A stretch of DNA of 64,000 nt from Pyropia haitanensis. Taxonomy: Eukaryota; Rhodophyta; Bangiophyceae; Bangiales; Bangiaceae. The notes under the pieces were generated by a model. The model was not told where the DNA came from. It made no database searches and saw only the letters and a program-made list of their open reading frames with translations. The DNA lies in the NCBI GenBank assembly GCA_008729055.1, contig SDUX01000005.1, positions 3,371,062 to 3,435,061 of the forward strand, written 5' to 3'. Position 1 is the first letter of the stretch, and each line of letters begins with the position of its first letter. Positions 43,999-53,300 of this stretch are shown here, piece by piece. A program made the translations under genes and the position numbers.

Positions 43999-44754
43999 TC
44001 AGATGACGGTAAACTTCATCCGCAACGACGGGTAGCGCGCAAAGACGTGCTTCTCGAGGTACCACCGGCCAAACGCGTTTTCGCTCACATTGGCCCCCGC
44101 CCGCTCCGCGCCGTCGAGCACCCGCAGCAGCCCGTCCGGCAGGGCCGTCAGCCCACAGCCGCCCACGCCCAGCCGCCGCAGCGACGGCCACGCCGCCCAC
44201 GCGTCGTCGCCGTCGGGGAGGGTGCGCAGCGCCGGGTTGAAGCTGACGGACAAGACGGACAGGCGGGGGAGGGTGGCGAGGACGGGCGGCAGGCCGCCCG
44301 CGAGGCGGTTGCCGGCCACGTCGAGCAGCCGCAGGCGGGTGCAGCGGCGGAGCGCGGCGGGGAGGGTGGCCAGGTCGTTGTCGTCGAGGTAGAGCACCTC
44401 GAGCGCGGCGCACTCGCCAATCGCGTCGGGGAGGCGGGTGAGGCCGACGCCGCCGAGGACGAGCCGCGTCAGGCCCACAAAGTCGGTCGGCGACGCCGCG
44501 GCGCGGCCCGACCAGTGGCGGTAGGGGGGCGTGTTGCGGTGCTCGAGCGGCGCGTCCACCCACGCCGAGTGGAGGGGGCGCAGCGCCGCGATGCGGGCAG
44601 ACAGGTTGGCGGCGGTGAGGGCGCGGAGGCGGGACCGGGGGGGGGCCGCCGCCTGCAGTGCGAACGTGTCGGCGAGCGGGACCTGCCCGAGGACGAGGTC
44701 AAACAGGTCAACGGGGAGCTCCGTTAGGGGGAAGACGTCGGGGGGGGGGTCCAT
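43999..44754 (-). CDS. F-box-like, leucine-rich-repeat protein
   Basis: 251 aa from the ATG at 44754. Residues 8-30 (FPLTELPVDLFDLVLGQVPL) resemble an F-box start. From about residue 95, LRR units with 22-24 residue spacing: LTRLVLGGVGLTRLPDAIGE, LEVLYLDDNDLATLPAALRR, LRLLDVAGNRLAGGLPPVLA, LSVLSVSFNPALRTLPDG and LRRLGVGGCGLTALPDGLLR. It closes with FGRWYLEKHVFARYPSLRMK. LRRs mediate protein binding; with an F-box it could recruit substrates to an SCF ubiquitin ligase (inference; the F-box is weak). The frame is clean, without homopolymer breaks. The upstream frame to 44940 has no ATG. Confidence 0.85.
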   Translation of the reverse strand: MDPPPDVFPLTELPVDLFDLVLGQVPLADTFALQAAAPPRSRLRALTAANLSARIAALRPLHSAWVDAPLEHRNTPPYRHWSGRAAASPTDFVGLTRLVLGGVGLTRLPDAIGECAALEVLYLDDNDLATLPAALRRCTRLRLLDVAGNRLAGGLPPVLATLPRLSVLSVSFNPALRTLPDGDDAWAAWPSLRRLGVGGCGLTALPDGLLRVLDGAERAGANVSENAFGRWYLEKHVFARYPSLRMKFTVI

Positions 44755-45185
44755 GGAAGGGTGGGGGGCTGGGGAAGCGAGGGCGGGGGGTGGGGGAGGC
44801 GACGTGGAAGGAGGGGGGTGGGGGGGCGGCGCGGAGGGGTGAGAGGAGAGCCGATGCGGAGCAGGTGGGCGGTGGAGTCGACGGGGTGGAGGGGGAGGGC
44901 GTGTGGTATTTGCGGAACAGCTGAGCAGTGGACGAGTCAAGGCTTGGAGAAAAAAGGTACGGGTTCAAAATTAAAAACCTTGTGTTCAAGCTCTGCGCTG
45001 TTCCGCTTACCGCTGTGGGGGGACCGACCCCTTGGTAAAAACCCTCGCACTCGCAAAGATTCTCACCCACAGTGATAATGAACATCCGACGATTGCCCGC
45101 GTTGCGGCTCGTCGGAGAGGGAGGGGCCGCTGCAACGGCCAGCCGCGGGGGGCGCCCCGCGTGAGTACCGCGGTGTTGAACCGTC
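44755..45185. other. Spacer between LRR gene and Fanzor-like gene
   Basis: About 430 bp. 44755-44900 is G-rich. 44940-45080 is AT-richer and contains GGGGGGACCGACCCC near 45017. 45086-45161 holds three hairpins (listed). It carries both the promoter of the LRR gene and the 3' flank of the Fanzor-like gene. Confidence 0.5.
45086..45161 (-). ncRNA. Candidate guide-RNA scaffold of the Fanzor-like gene
   Basis: Three consecutive perfect hairpins start 25 nt after the stop codon of the Fanzor-like gene: CGCGGGG/CCCCGCG (45144-45150 with 45155-45161), GGCCG/CGGCC (45125-45129 with 45136-45140) and CCGACGA/TCGTCGG on the minus strand (45109-45115 with 45086-45092). TnpB and Fanzor guide RNAs are normally made from the 3' end and downstream flank of the nuclease gene (established). 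The assignment here is inference from position and structure only. Confidence 0.35.
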
Positions 45186-47072
45186 TCACGCGTGGGGTGC
45201 CTCCCCGCCACCAGCCGCCGCCGCGCCGCCCCCCTCCCCGCTCGCCGCGACCAGCGGGTCCGCCGCTGCCCCGCCCGCGCCGCGCCCATCCGCCGCCCCG
45301 CCCGTGCGGCCGTTCCAGTCGATCCGCGGCCACCGTACGTGGGCCGCGGTCCGGAACGGGTGGCACGGGCGCCCGCGTATCCACTGCCACGTGCGCCAGC
45401 CGAGGTTGGCCGCCGCCGTCACGTCGCGGTTCACCATCCCTCGGGCACACGTCGGCTCCACGCAAACCTTGACGCACCACACCACCGCCTTGCGGTCCGC
45501 CCGAAAGACCGGGCCCGCGTGCGGCCGCGGGTGTGCAGCCGCCCGTGCCGTCGCGGCGTTCTCCGCCTCGGCGCGGCACGCCGCCCGCCGGCGGGCGTAC
45601 CGCACCGGCGCGCTGCGGTCCCACCACCCGCGCTGCACACCGCTCGGCCGGCCGGTGCGGCCGCGCACGCCACGGCGCCGCCCGCACACGCGCGTGCCGC
45701 GGGGCACTTGCGGCGGAGACGCGGGCGTCGGGAACACCAGCGCCAGCCGCGTGTGGCAGCCGTCGCAAGCTGCACTCGTGTTGCGCTTGGGCACGTCCAC
45801 CGTCCAGCACAGGTGGCGCAGGCGACGCGTCAGGTGCAACGCCCCGCCGCGCGTCGCAGCGTCGCCAATCGCCACCGCCACGACAGCCCCATCCACCACA
45901 CGGCGTAAGCGGCCGCCGGTCAGTTCGCGCGCCACCTGCGCAGCAAACCTCCCGCGCTGCAGCACTGCGTGCAGCCGCGCCGTACGCAGACCGCGCGTTC
46001 CCTCCGCGCCCCACAGGTCTCCGTACAGCGCCTGAGTGCGGGCGGCCAGCCACGCGCGCGACGCGACGCGCACCGCTTCTGGGTCTGCCACGGAAATCGA
46101 AGCGTGCTCGGTCACTTGCTCGGGCGTCCGCACGCCCGCAGTGTCACCCAGCTGCGTGATGCGCTCCACAGCCGCCGCGCGATGGGCTGCCACCGCGCGC
46201 GCCGTCATGCCATTGCCACACGCCTCATGATACCGGCCCCGTGACAGTGTGTACACGGCGCCCGCAGGGGGGGGGGCACCGTGCCCGCGACTGGCGTGCG
46301 TCGCCGCGCGTACGCGGCCGGCCAGGCCACGCAGCGCAGCCGCGTACGCCTCCGCCGCAGTGCAGTCAGCCTCCATGGCGCCCGCACGGTCCACTCGGTA
46401 CGCCTCCAAGGGCGCGCGGCCGCCGTCAACGTCGGCCGCCACGACCCCGCGCGTCGACCGCGGCAGGCACGCCCTTGCCACGCGCACCGCCGCGTGCCGA
46501 GGCACGCGCCACCGGCGGCGCCCGGTCGCCGCCAGCAGTCCGCCCACGGCGGCGCAGAGCTCGACGCGGCCGTCTCGCCGTGCACGCCGCGCGGGGCCAC
46601 GCACGCGGCGCACACAGCGGCGCGTTGCGTGCCTCTCGTCAGCGACCGCCATCGCGCCGGGCGCTGCGGGCGCGGACGGGCTGCCCCGACTGCCGGGCGA
46701 TCGTGCGGTACGCGCTGCCGCAGTCGCTTGCGACGCAGCCGCACTGCCGTCGCGGGTCGTCCCGCCCCCAGCCCCCGCCACCTCTTCGACACGCCGCCGC
46801 TGAGCTGAGGGTGATCGCGCACCCGTGTCTTCTCCCGCCCTCGGCCGCGTACGGCGCTTTCCAGTGCGCCCGCGGGGTGCCTGCAGCGGTACCACCGCCG
46901 GTGCGATCCCGGCCGCCGCGTCGGCCGCCGCCTCCACCGCCGCCGTAGCCGACGCAGAGAGGCCGGTCACACGCGTCACAACGGCGTCGACCGCCAATGC
47001 GGCTCGCAGAAGCGCGTCATTGGCCACCAGCCGCGCGCGCTCCAGCCGCTGCGCCCAGATTCGAGGGCGCGG
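45186..47072 (-). pseudogene. Fanzor-like RNA-guided nuclease, C-terminal part (split by LTR element)
   Basis: 628 codons continue, in frame across one copy of the target duplication, the reading of the part at 58114-60411. Seen: WAQRLERARLVANDALL; a variable Ala/Arg-rich middle; AVVAVAIGDAATRGGAL (RuvC-II-like GD site); NTSAACDGCHTRLALVF (first CxxC of a zinc ribbon, preceded by TS as in TnpB); CVKVCVEPTCARG (second Cys pair); NRDVTAAANLGW (RuvC-III Asp at 45423-45425). The ordered set TS-CxxC … Cys pair … RDVxAAxNL is the signature of OrfB_Zn_ribbon/TnpB and eukaryotic Fanzor proteins. The stop is at 45186. Inference: formerly a working gene, now separated from its N-terminal two-thirds. 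Confidence 0.7.
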
Positions 47073-47077
47073 TGCCC
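47073..47077. repeat. Target-site duplication of LTR element, left
   Basis: TGCCC immediately before the 5' LTR; the same five bases follow the 3' LTR at 58114-58118. Confidence 0.9.
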
Positions 47078-47722
47078 TGTGGCATATATACGCCTGGGGG
47101 GCGCGCAGGGGCCGTCCACGGCTAAGTGGACGGCACGCGCCGCAGCCCCACGGGCGGCCACACCCGCCGAGGGCGTCGTCGCAACCCCTCTCCCCGACCC
47201 CTGTAAAAGGGTCGGGCGGCGCACCGGGCCCGAACGGTCGCGTCACGGGTGGGGCTAGCCCCCCCCCCCCTAGGTCGCTTGTGATTGGGTCGAAGGCGTG
47301 CGCCGGCGGGCGATCCTTCGACCCGAGGGACAGCTCCCGGGCCGGGGGAGGACGGCCGCGGGAGCTGGATCGAGTACTCCCTGTGACGATCGATAGGATC
47401 GACCTATCGATTGTGGTACGCCCTTTCGGGGGGTACTCACCAATTTCGCATGCAATTATCGTCTTGGAGGGATTTCGCTTCTATTTCTTAGGACAGGTCG
47501 ACCCTGCCCGGTCGACCTGTCCGATCGAGGGTTGCGGCGGGCGCGCGCGTGCCTCTTCTGGGCACGCGACGGCGTTCTCGCCCCGCTTCTCCCTGCTCGT
47601 CAGGTCTAAACGTATCCTTCTTTGTCCCGCTTACTTGCCATAGTCTTGGCACTGCGGTTACGGGTCTGTGCGTCAACCCTCCCCCCTGACTACGGTACCC
47701 TGTGGACACCCGACTTGCCACA
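47078..47722 (+). repeat. 5' LTR
   Basis: 645 bp, starts TGTGGCATATATACG and ends ACTTGCCACA. It contains at least six perfect hairpins: arms 47111-47119/47126-47134, 47193-47200/47209-47216, 47287-47296/47315-47324, 47331-47339/47359-47367, 47390-47397/47403-47410 and 47491-47503/47510-47522. Confidence 0.95.
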
Positions 47723-47724
47723 TT

Positions 47725-47742
47725 TGGTGGAGCAGCAGGGGA
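47725..47742 (+). other. Candidate primer-binding site
   Basis: TGGTGGAGCAGCAGGGGA begins 2 bp after the 5' LTR, as expected for a site complementary to the CCA end of a tRNA. The matching tRNA is not identified. Confidence 0.45.
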
Positions 47743-47988
47743 TACGCAGAAACTCACGGCCCTCGGCCGTGAGGTGGACGTGTATCTCCTTATCTTTTAC
47801 GGCTAAGACGGGTAGCGGTGTCATCGTGGACTTCGACTTGGGCGGCCGGAGCGCAGGGCGCAAACGGACCCGGGTCAAGGTGGTGGTGAGCGGGGCTCAT
47901 CACGTCAAGGGGTCGCCACGGGCCGTAGCCCCGTGGACGACAGCGATCGCCGGTCCTCGACAGGGGAGGACCTGATCGGTCGGGCAAC

Positions 47989-49800
47989 ATGGATCCTCAT
48001 CTCCCGAAGGACTACGTGCCCCCCGATGGGACGCGCCGAAAGGGCGTCTCCACGAGGTCTTCCTCTACCACTCAAGCCCGCAACGACCCCCCTCCGCCTC
48101 CTCGTCGGGCCCCGTCGGCGCATGCCGACGTGGACCCAAAGGACGACCCGCTGACGTTCCCAGCGGCCTCGGCGTCGGCGGCTGGGCCGACGCCTACCGC
48201 AGAGGCGGAAGACGACGGCCGGACTGCCGCCTATGAAGCTGCCCTTGCTCAAGCGGAGCAAGCTTTGAATGACGAGCAGACCACGGTAGCCGAACTGACG
48301 CGACGTCTGCAGCAGCAACAAGATCTGCTGGTTGAGATGCAGAAGTCTGCTCAAGAGAGCAGATCCGCCAGTGGCTCCATGAAGAAGCCCCGACCCACCA
48401 AGAAGGGTCAGCCCAAGGATCGCAAGCAGCCGACACCTGAGCCTGTCAAGGAACAACATGACACGGCGGAGCTACTTGCGGGACTCCAGGCTCTCCTTCA
48501 AGTGTACGGCGAGCGCCCCGCTCAGGGCACCCCCGAGCGCGGCCGCCGCACACGCAAGGGCCCTCGTCACACTCGACGTGACGACGCCCCTTCCAAGTCC
48601 CGGTCATCGACGGCGACGGACCGATCTACTTCGCCCGATCGGTCGTCGTCGTCATCGTCGACATCGGGGCCCCCGACCCCTCCTTCTCCGCCGTCTTCCC
48701 CGTCGGAATCTTCCGACGAGAGCACCACGGACGAGGAGGAAGCTACGCGACGCCGACGCGGGCTCAAGTCCAAGCGATCAAAGAAGAACGAACACGAGGT
48801 GTTCGACCGTCGGATGGCCATCCATGCACCCAACCGTCGTTACCGACGTTTGTTGTGCTACAAGACGTACTTCCTGGAGGATACGCGCCTGGCGTATCCA
48901 CCCCGTCTTGTCAGGAAAGCACATAAGCTGAACAAGTGCTTGGACGGGCCGTTCCAAGGTCAGGCGCCCTTCACTGGAAAGGACCCTCTCGCCATCTTCG
49001 GGTTCTTGTCTACGTTCAAGAAAGCTTGTGACGCCGCCGGAGCGTCACACGGACAAGCACTGCCTCTCCTCGGCTTTCGCCTGTCGGGATCGGCCAAGCT
49101 GTCCTTCACCTCCGCCGTGTCCAACAGTGGGACACGGGACGCGCACGCCATCAAGACGTACGGGGACGGAGTCAACTGGCTGTTGCAGAAGTTTGCAACG
49201 CCGGACAAGTTGAACGAGGCCTACACCGAGGTCATTTCTGCTCGTCAAGAACAAGAGGAAGCACCTCGAGCGTTCGGCGAACGACTCGAGCGTATGTGCG
49301 ACCGCCTCGTCGGCTTGTTCAACAGCAGCGATCTCGTTGATACGTTCATCAACGGACTTCACGACGCGATCAAGGCGCAGGTTGTCATGTTCCAGATGAC
49401 CAAGGGCCGCGTGTCGCTGCCGGAAGCGATCACTACCGCGCAGATCTACTGGACGGGTGTCCAGAAGGTCAAGGTGGACCTGCGTCGTCACATCCGGAAC
49501 ACTACCTCTCCAATCCGTGTTGGAGCCGTCTCGGAAGCCGTCGTAGCGAATGTCGCGGTCACTCCGCCGCAACCACCACGTTTCGCGCGAACGGAACGCA
49601 ACGCCACACCGGCATCGAGGTCCCCGTCCCCGCGTCGAACTGCAACTTCGACGGACGAATGCTACAACTGTCACCGGTTCGGGCACTTCTCCAGCGACTG
49701 CCCCGAACCTCGACGGGAACGCCGACGTTCGTCAACGGACCGTGCCGTAACGGCCTTCGTCGACACCGACGACCACCCTGCCCACGCTCAGGGAAACTGA
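47989..49800 (+). CDS. Gag polyprotein of the LTR element
   Basis: 603 aa, ATG at 47989 (MDPHLPKDY). N-terminal coiled-coil stretch (AALAQAEQALNDEQTTVAEL then RRLQQQQDLLVEM), a Ser/Arg-rich acidic hinge (about 190-265), and a capsid-like domain from DRRMAIHAPNRRYRRLLCYK through FLSTFKKACDAAG and QEEAPRAFGERLERMCDRLV. A CCHC zinc knuckle CYNCHRFGHFSSDC lies near the end. This is normal for Ty3-type Gag, which forms the virus-like particle and packages RNA. The last sense codons form the slippery site for pol expression. GC is moderate and there are no homopolymer breaks, unlike the surrounding host genes. Confidence 0.93.
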   Translation: MDPHLPKDYVPPDGTRRKGVSTRSSSTTQARNDPPPPPRRAPSAHADVDPKDDPLTFPAASASAAGPTPTAEAEDDGRTAAYEAALAQAEQALNDEQTTVAELTRRLQQQQDLLVEMQKSAQESRSASGSMKKPRPTKKGQPKDRKQPTPEPVKEQHDTAELLAGLQALLQVYGERPAQGTPERGRRTRKGPRHTRRDDAPSKSRSSTATDRSTSPDRSSSSSSTSGPPTPPSPPSSPSESSDESTTDEEEATRRRRGLKSKRSKKNEHEVFDRRMAIHAPNRRYRRLLCYKTYFLEDTRLAYPPRLVRKAHKLNKCLDGPFQGQAPFTGKDPLAIFGFLSTFKKACDAAGASHGQALPLLGFRLSGSAKLSFTSAVSNSGTRDAHAIKTYGDGVNWLLQKFATPDKLNEAYTEVISARQEQEEAPRAFGERLERMCDRLVGLFNSSDLVDTFINGLHDAIKAQVVMFQMTKGRVSLPEAITTAQIYWTGVQKVKVDLRRHIRNTTSPIRVGAVSEAVVANVAVTPPQPPRFARTERNATPASRSPSPRRTATSTDECYNCHRFGHFSSDCPEPRRERRRSSTDRAVTAFVDTDDHPAHAQGN

Positions 49801-49833
49801 GCGGTCGGTCGCGTGAGCCCGGCGCGGCCGACC
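49791..49833 (+). promoter_or_regulatory. -1 ribosomal frameshift signal (gag to pro)
   Basis: The heptamer G GGA AAC (49791-49797) is in the gag frame directly before the TGA stop (49798-49800). After 5 nt comes a stem of 11 bp (49803-49813 with 49823-49833, one T·G pair) and a 9-nt loop. A -1 slip leads exactly into the protease frame. GGGAAAC is a known -1 slippery sequence in retroviruses. Confidence 0.8.
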
Positions 49834-50310
49834 TTCCCCCTGACCGCGGCAAACCCCAACCAACACCTCGGTGTTGGACGTCGATCCTCAACAAGGCGTA
49901 CCGTCACTACACGGTTCCCCTGTGTCTGGGGCCTGCCCCAGAACACATGCGTGCGATGCGACCCACGCTGGATACAGGGGCGGGTCTCAACCTCATTCGG
50001 GTTGACCAACTTCCGGCGAACTGGACCTCGTTTGCGTCCAAGAATCGACGGACGCCCAAGGTGGTTGATGCCAGTGGCAACCCCCTTCCCATCCTGGCGG
50101 CGATCAACATCATCGTCGACTCCGGGCACGTTAAGATGGTCTCAACGTTCCACGTCGTCAAGGAGTTGGCCGTCCCGGCCATCTTGGGTACCCGGTTCAT
50201 CAACCAGCACGTGGAGGCTATTTACCCACGTCTCAACAAGGTGTACTGGACTGACCCCAGTTCACCTGTCTCGGTTTGCATGCCCATCTTGGACACGCAC
50301 TGCGTTCAAC
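49797..50310 (+). CDS. Aspartic protease part of Pol
   Basis: The frame entered by the -1 slip at the gag stop. MRPTLDTGAGLNLIRVDQLP carries the retropepsin DTG motif; VDASGNPLPILAAINI and ELAVPAILGTRFINQHVEAI (ILGTRF, matching the conserved ILGxDF region) complete the fold. It matures Gag-Pol. The frame stays open to 50597, but similarity ends about 50310. Between here and the RT frame two changes of reading frame are needed (near 50305 and 50370), each equivalent to one missing base. They are either damage in this copy or sequencing errors. Confidence 0.85.
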
Positions 50311-50337
50311 GCAACAGGGCAAGGTCCGTCTGGCTAA

Positions 50338-53300
50338 GCGGACGACCTTGCCGCCGTTCACCGAAGTGTCGCGGCAGCCAACAGCGACATCACCGGGTTG
50401 ATCCATGTGACCACCAACTCAAGATTGCACCAAGGTCACCAAGTCATCTTGGCGAATGGGGTCGCCTGCACCTTGCCTGCCGTGCCCTTCCAGGTACGAT
50501 TGTGCAACGTCGGCGCGACAACCAGGTACCTCAAGAAAGGTACCGTCCTCGGGTCAGCGGAGATGTACGAGGGGCCAGTCATCGCCACGGTCGATGAGAA
50601 GCCCCAACCTCCGCAAGATAAGCCCGCGCCGTCGGTCGACTCAGTCGACCTCGCGGACGCTCCGAAGCACCTCCACAAGCGTATCCGGAGGATGCTCGAG
50701 CAGCATCAGGTCATGTGGAGCGGCAAGCTGGGGACGATCCACGCCACCGTTCATCGGATTGAAACCGATGACAAGGTCATCCCGATCCACCAGGCCCCCT
50801 ACCGGACGGGCCTGCGCAAGAGGGAGATCATCACGGACTGCATCAACGCCATGCTCAAGCAGGAAGTGATACGGCCAAGCCACAGCGACTGGTCAAGCCC
50901 AGTCGTGGTCGTGCCCAAGAAGAACGGCAAGCCGAGGTTCTGCATCGACTACCGACGGCTGAACGCCGTCACCAAGAAGGATACCTATCCCATTCCTAGG
51001 ATGGATGATTGCCTCGACTCGTTGGGCGAGGCGCAGTTTTTCTCGACACTTGATTGCACAGCCGGTTACTGGCAAGTGCCACTCCGAAAGGAGGACCAAG
51101 AGAAGACCGCCTTCGCATGTCACGACGGACTCTTCGAATGGGTCGTCATGCCGTTCGGGCTGACGAATGCCCCGGCAACGTTCCAGCGAGCCCTGGACAT
51201 CATCTTGTCTGGCCTCAAGTGGCAGATATGTCTTGTCTACCTTGACGACGTCATCGTGTTCTCTAAGTCCGCCGAGGAACACGTCCGCCATCTGGACGTA
51301 GTCTTGACACGCCTACGTAAAGCAGGCGTCACACTCAATTTTGAGAAGTGTGCCTTCTTCAAGAAAGAAGTCGAGTACCTCGGTCACTTGGTCTGCCCCG
51401 GCCAACTCAAGGTGCACAACAAGAACACCGAGGCCCTCAAACGGGCCACCTTCCCCAAGACGAAATCCCATATGAAGAGCTTCCTCGGCGCCTGCAACGT
51501 CTACCGACGCTTCGTCAAGGACTTCGCCAAGAGAGCGAGACCATTAACCGAGCTGACCAAGAACGACGTCGGCCCGGATCTGCCTGAACCAACGGCAGAA
51601 CAACTCGCGGCGTTTGAAGACCTCAAACAAGCCTTGGTGACACCGCCGGTGCTCACCATCCCGCACCCCACCCGTCGATTCGTGGTCGACGTCGACGCGT
51701 GCGCGGACCAGCTCGGGTGCGCCTTGTTGCAAGAACAAGAAGATGGACAGCTGCAACCGGTGGGCTACTACAGCCGCACGCTGAAGCCGGCCGAGCAGAA
51801 CTACTGCACGACGGAACGCGAATGCCTTGGACTTGTGTGGGGAGTGCTGACCTTACGGCACTTCTTGGACGGCAACAAGTTCACGGTGCGAACGGACCAT
51901 CAGGCACTAAGGTGGATCTACAAAACCACCGACCCAAGCAGCCGATTGATGCGATGGCGCCTCCGCTTGGCCGAGTTCACCTTCGACGTCTTGTACAAGC
52001 CTGGTGCAAGTCATCATGCACCCGACTTCTTGTCACGGACGCGCACCGGCGCCCTTGACGACTCGGATCTCGACGACGAGATCCCATGCTTGGCTCTGGC
52101 CGAGACGGCCAGAAGCTTGCAGAGGGGGCGGTACACCCACGCGGTACGGCTGACGCCGGTCGCGTTTGAGGACCTAGTAGCGGACCAGGCGACCGACGCC
52201 TTGTGCAAGGTCATCCGCAAGAAGATGGCCGCAGGCAGGGCCCCCAACTTCTCGGTGAAGGACGGCGCGCTCTACCGAGAGGGCCTCGACGGGGACCAGC
52301 TTGTGGTCCCGCACAAGCATCGGGCGAGGTTGCTCCACTTGGCCCACTTCCCGACCACGGAAGGACATCCGGGATCGAACCGGATGTACTACTCCATGCG
52401 GCGCCGGTTCTACTGGCCGTCGATGGCCACCGACGCCTACGGAGTGGTCACGCGGTGCGCCGCATGTGCACAGAGCCGGCTTGCGTTGCGACGCCACACG
52501 GCGCCGATGAGGCTGTTCCCGGCGACCGAGCCGTTGACGGAAGTCAACGTCGACATCCTCGGGCCGCTGCCTGTCTCGTTGACGCGCAACAAGTACGTGT
52601 TGGCATTCACCGACCGCTTCTCCAAGGTCGTCCGTTGCGTCGCCCTGAAGAGGGTGACCGCTGTCACGGTAGCCTCGGCGTTGGTGGAGGTATGGGTGGC
52701 CAGCTACGGGCCACCCGACGTGCTCCTGTCGGATCAAGGAAGCCAGTTCATGTCGAAGTTCTTCATCGCCGTGTGCCGGACCCTTGGCATTGAGACAAGG
52801 GAGTCGACGCCGTACCACCCGCAGACAAACGGGCAGGTGGAGCGGTACAACCGCACCATCGTCAAGCAGCTCCGGCACTACGTTGCGGATAACCCGCAAC
52901 GGTGGGATGAGCTCCTACCCATCCTCACGTACGCGTACAACACGCAGCCGCATCGATCGACGGGCGTGGCACCGTTCGAGCTGGTCATCCCCAGACGGAT
53001 CCCGAACCTCACGGTGCACAGCCCGCCACCCGGTGTGTCTATCCAGGCACACGGCACCACCAAGGACGGCTCGCCCTTGTCGGTCAAGCGCTCCTTCATG
53101 GCCCGGCTCCGCAAGACCATACCCAAGGTGTCCGAGGCTCTGCGCAAGACGCAGCAGCGCTACAAGAAGACGTACGACAAGAACCTTGCCACCCGGAACA
53201 AGGATGTCAAGATCGGCGACTACGTGTACCTGAAGGCACACCAACGCGAGCACAAGTTGTCCAGCCCCACGAACGGGCCGTTCCTTGTCGTCGACCTGGA

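Noticed and set aside
43466..44035. 190-codon plus-strand frame
   Set aside because: Starts at GTG, overlaps the 3' end of the LRR gene and has no domain.
47262..47643. Plus-strand open frame in the LTR, repeated in the second LTR
   Set aside because: Lies within the LTR repeat and hairpins; no protein features.
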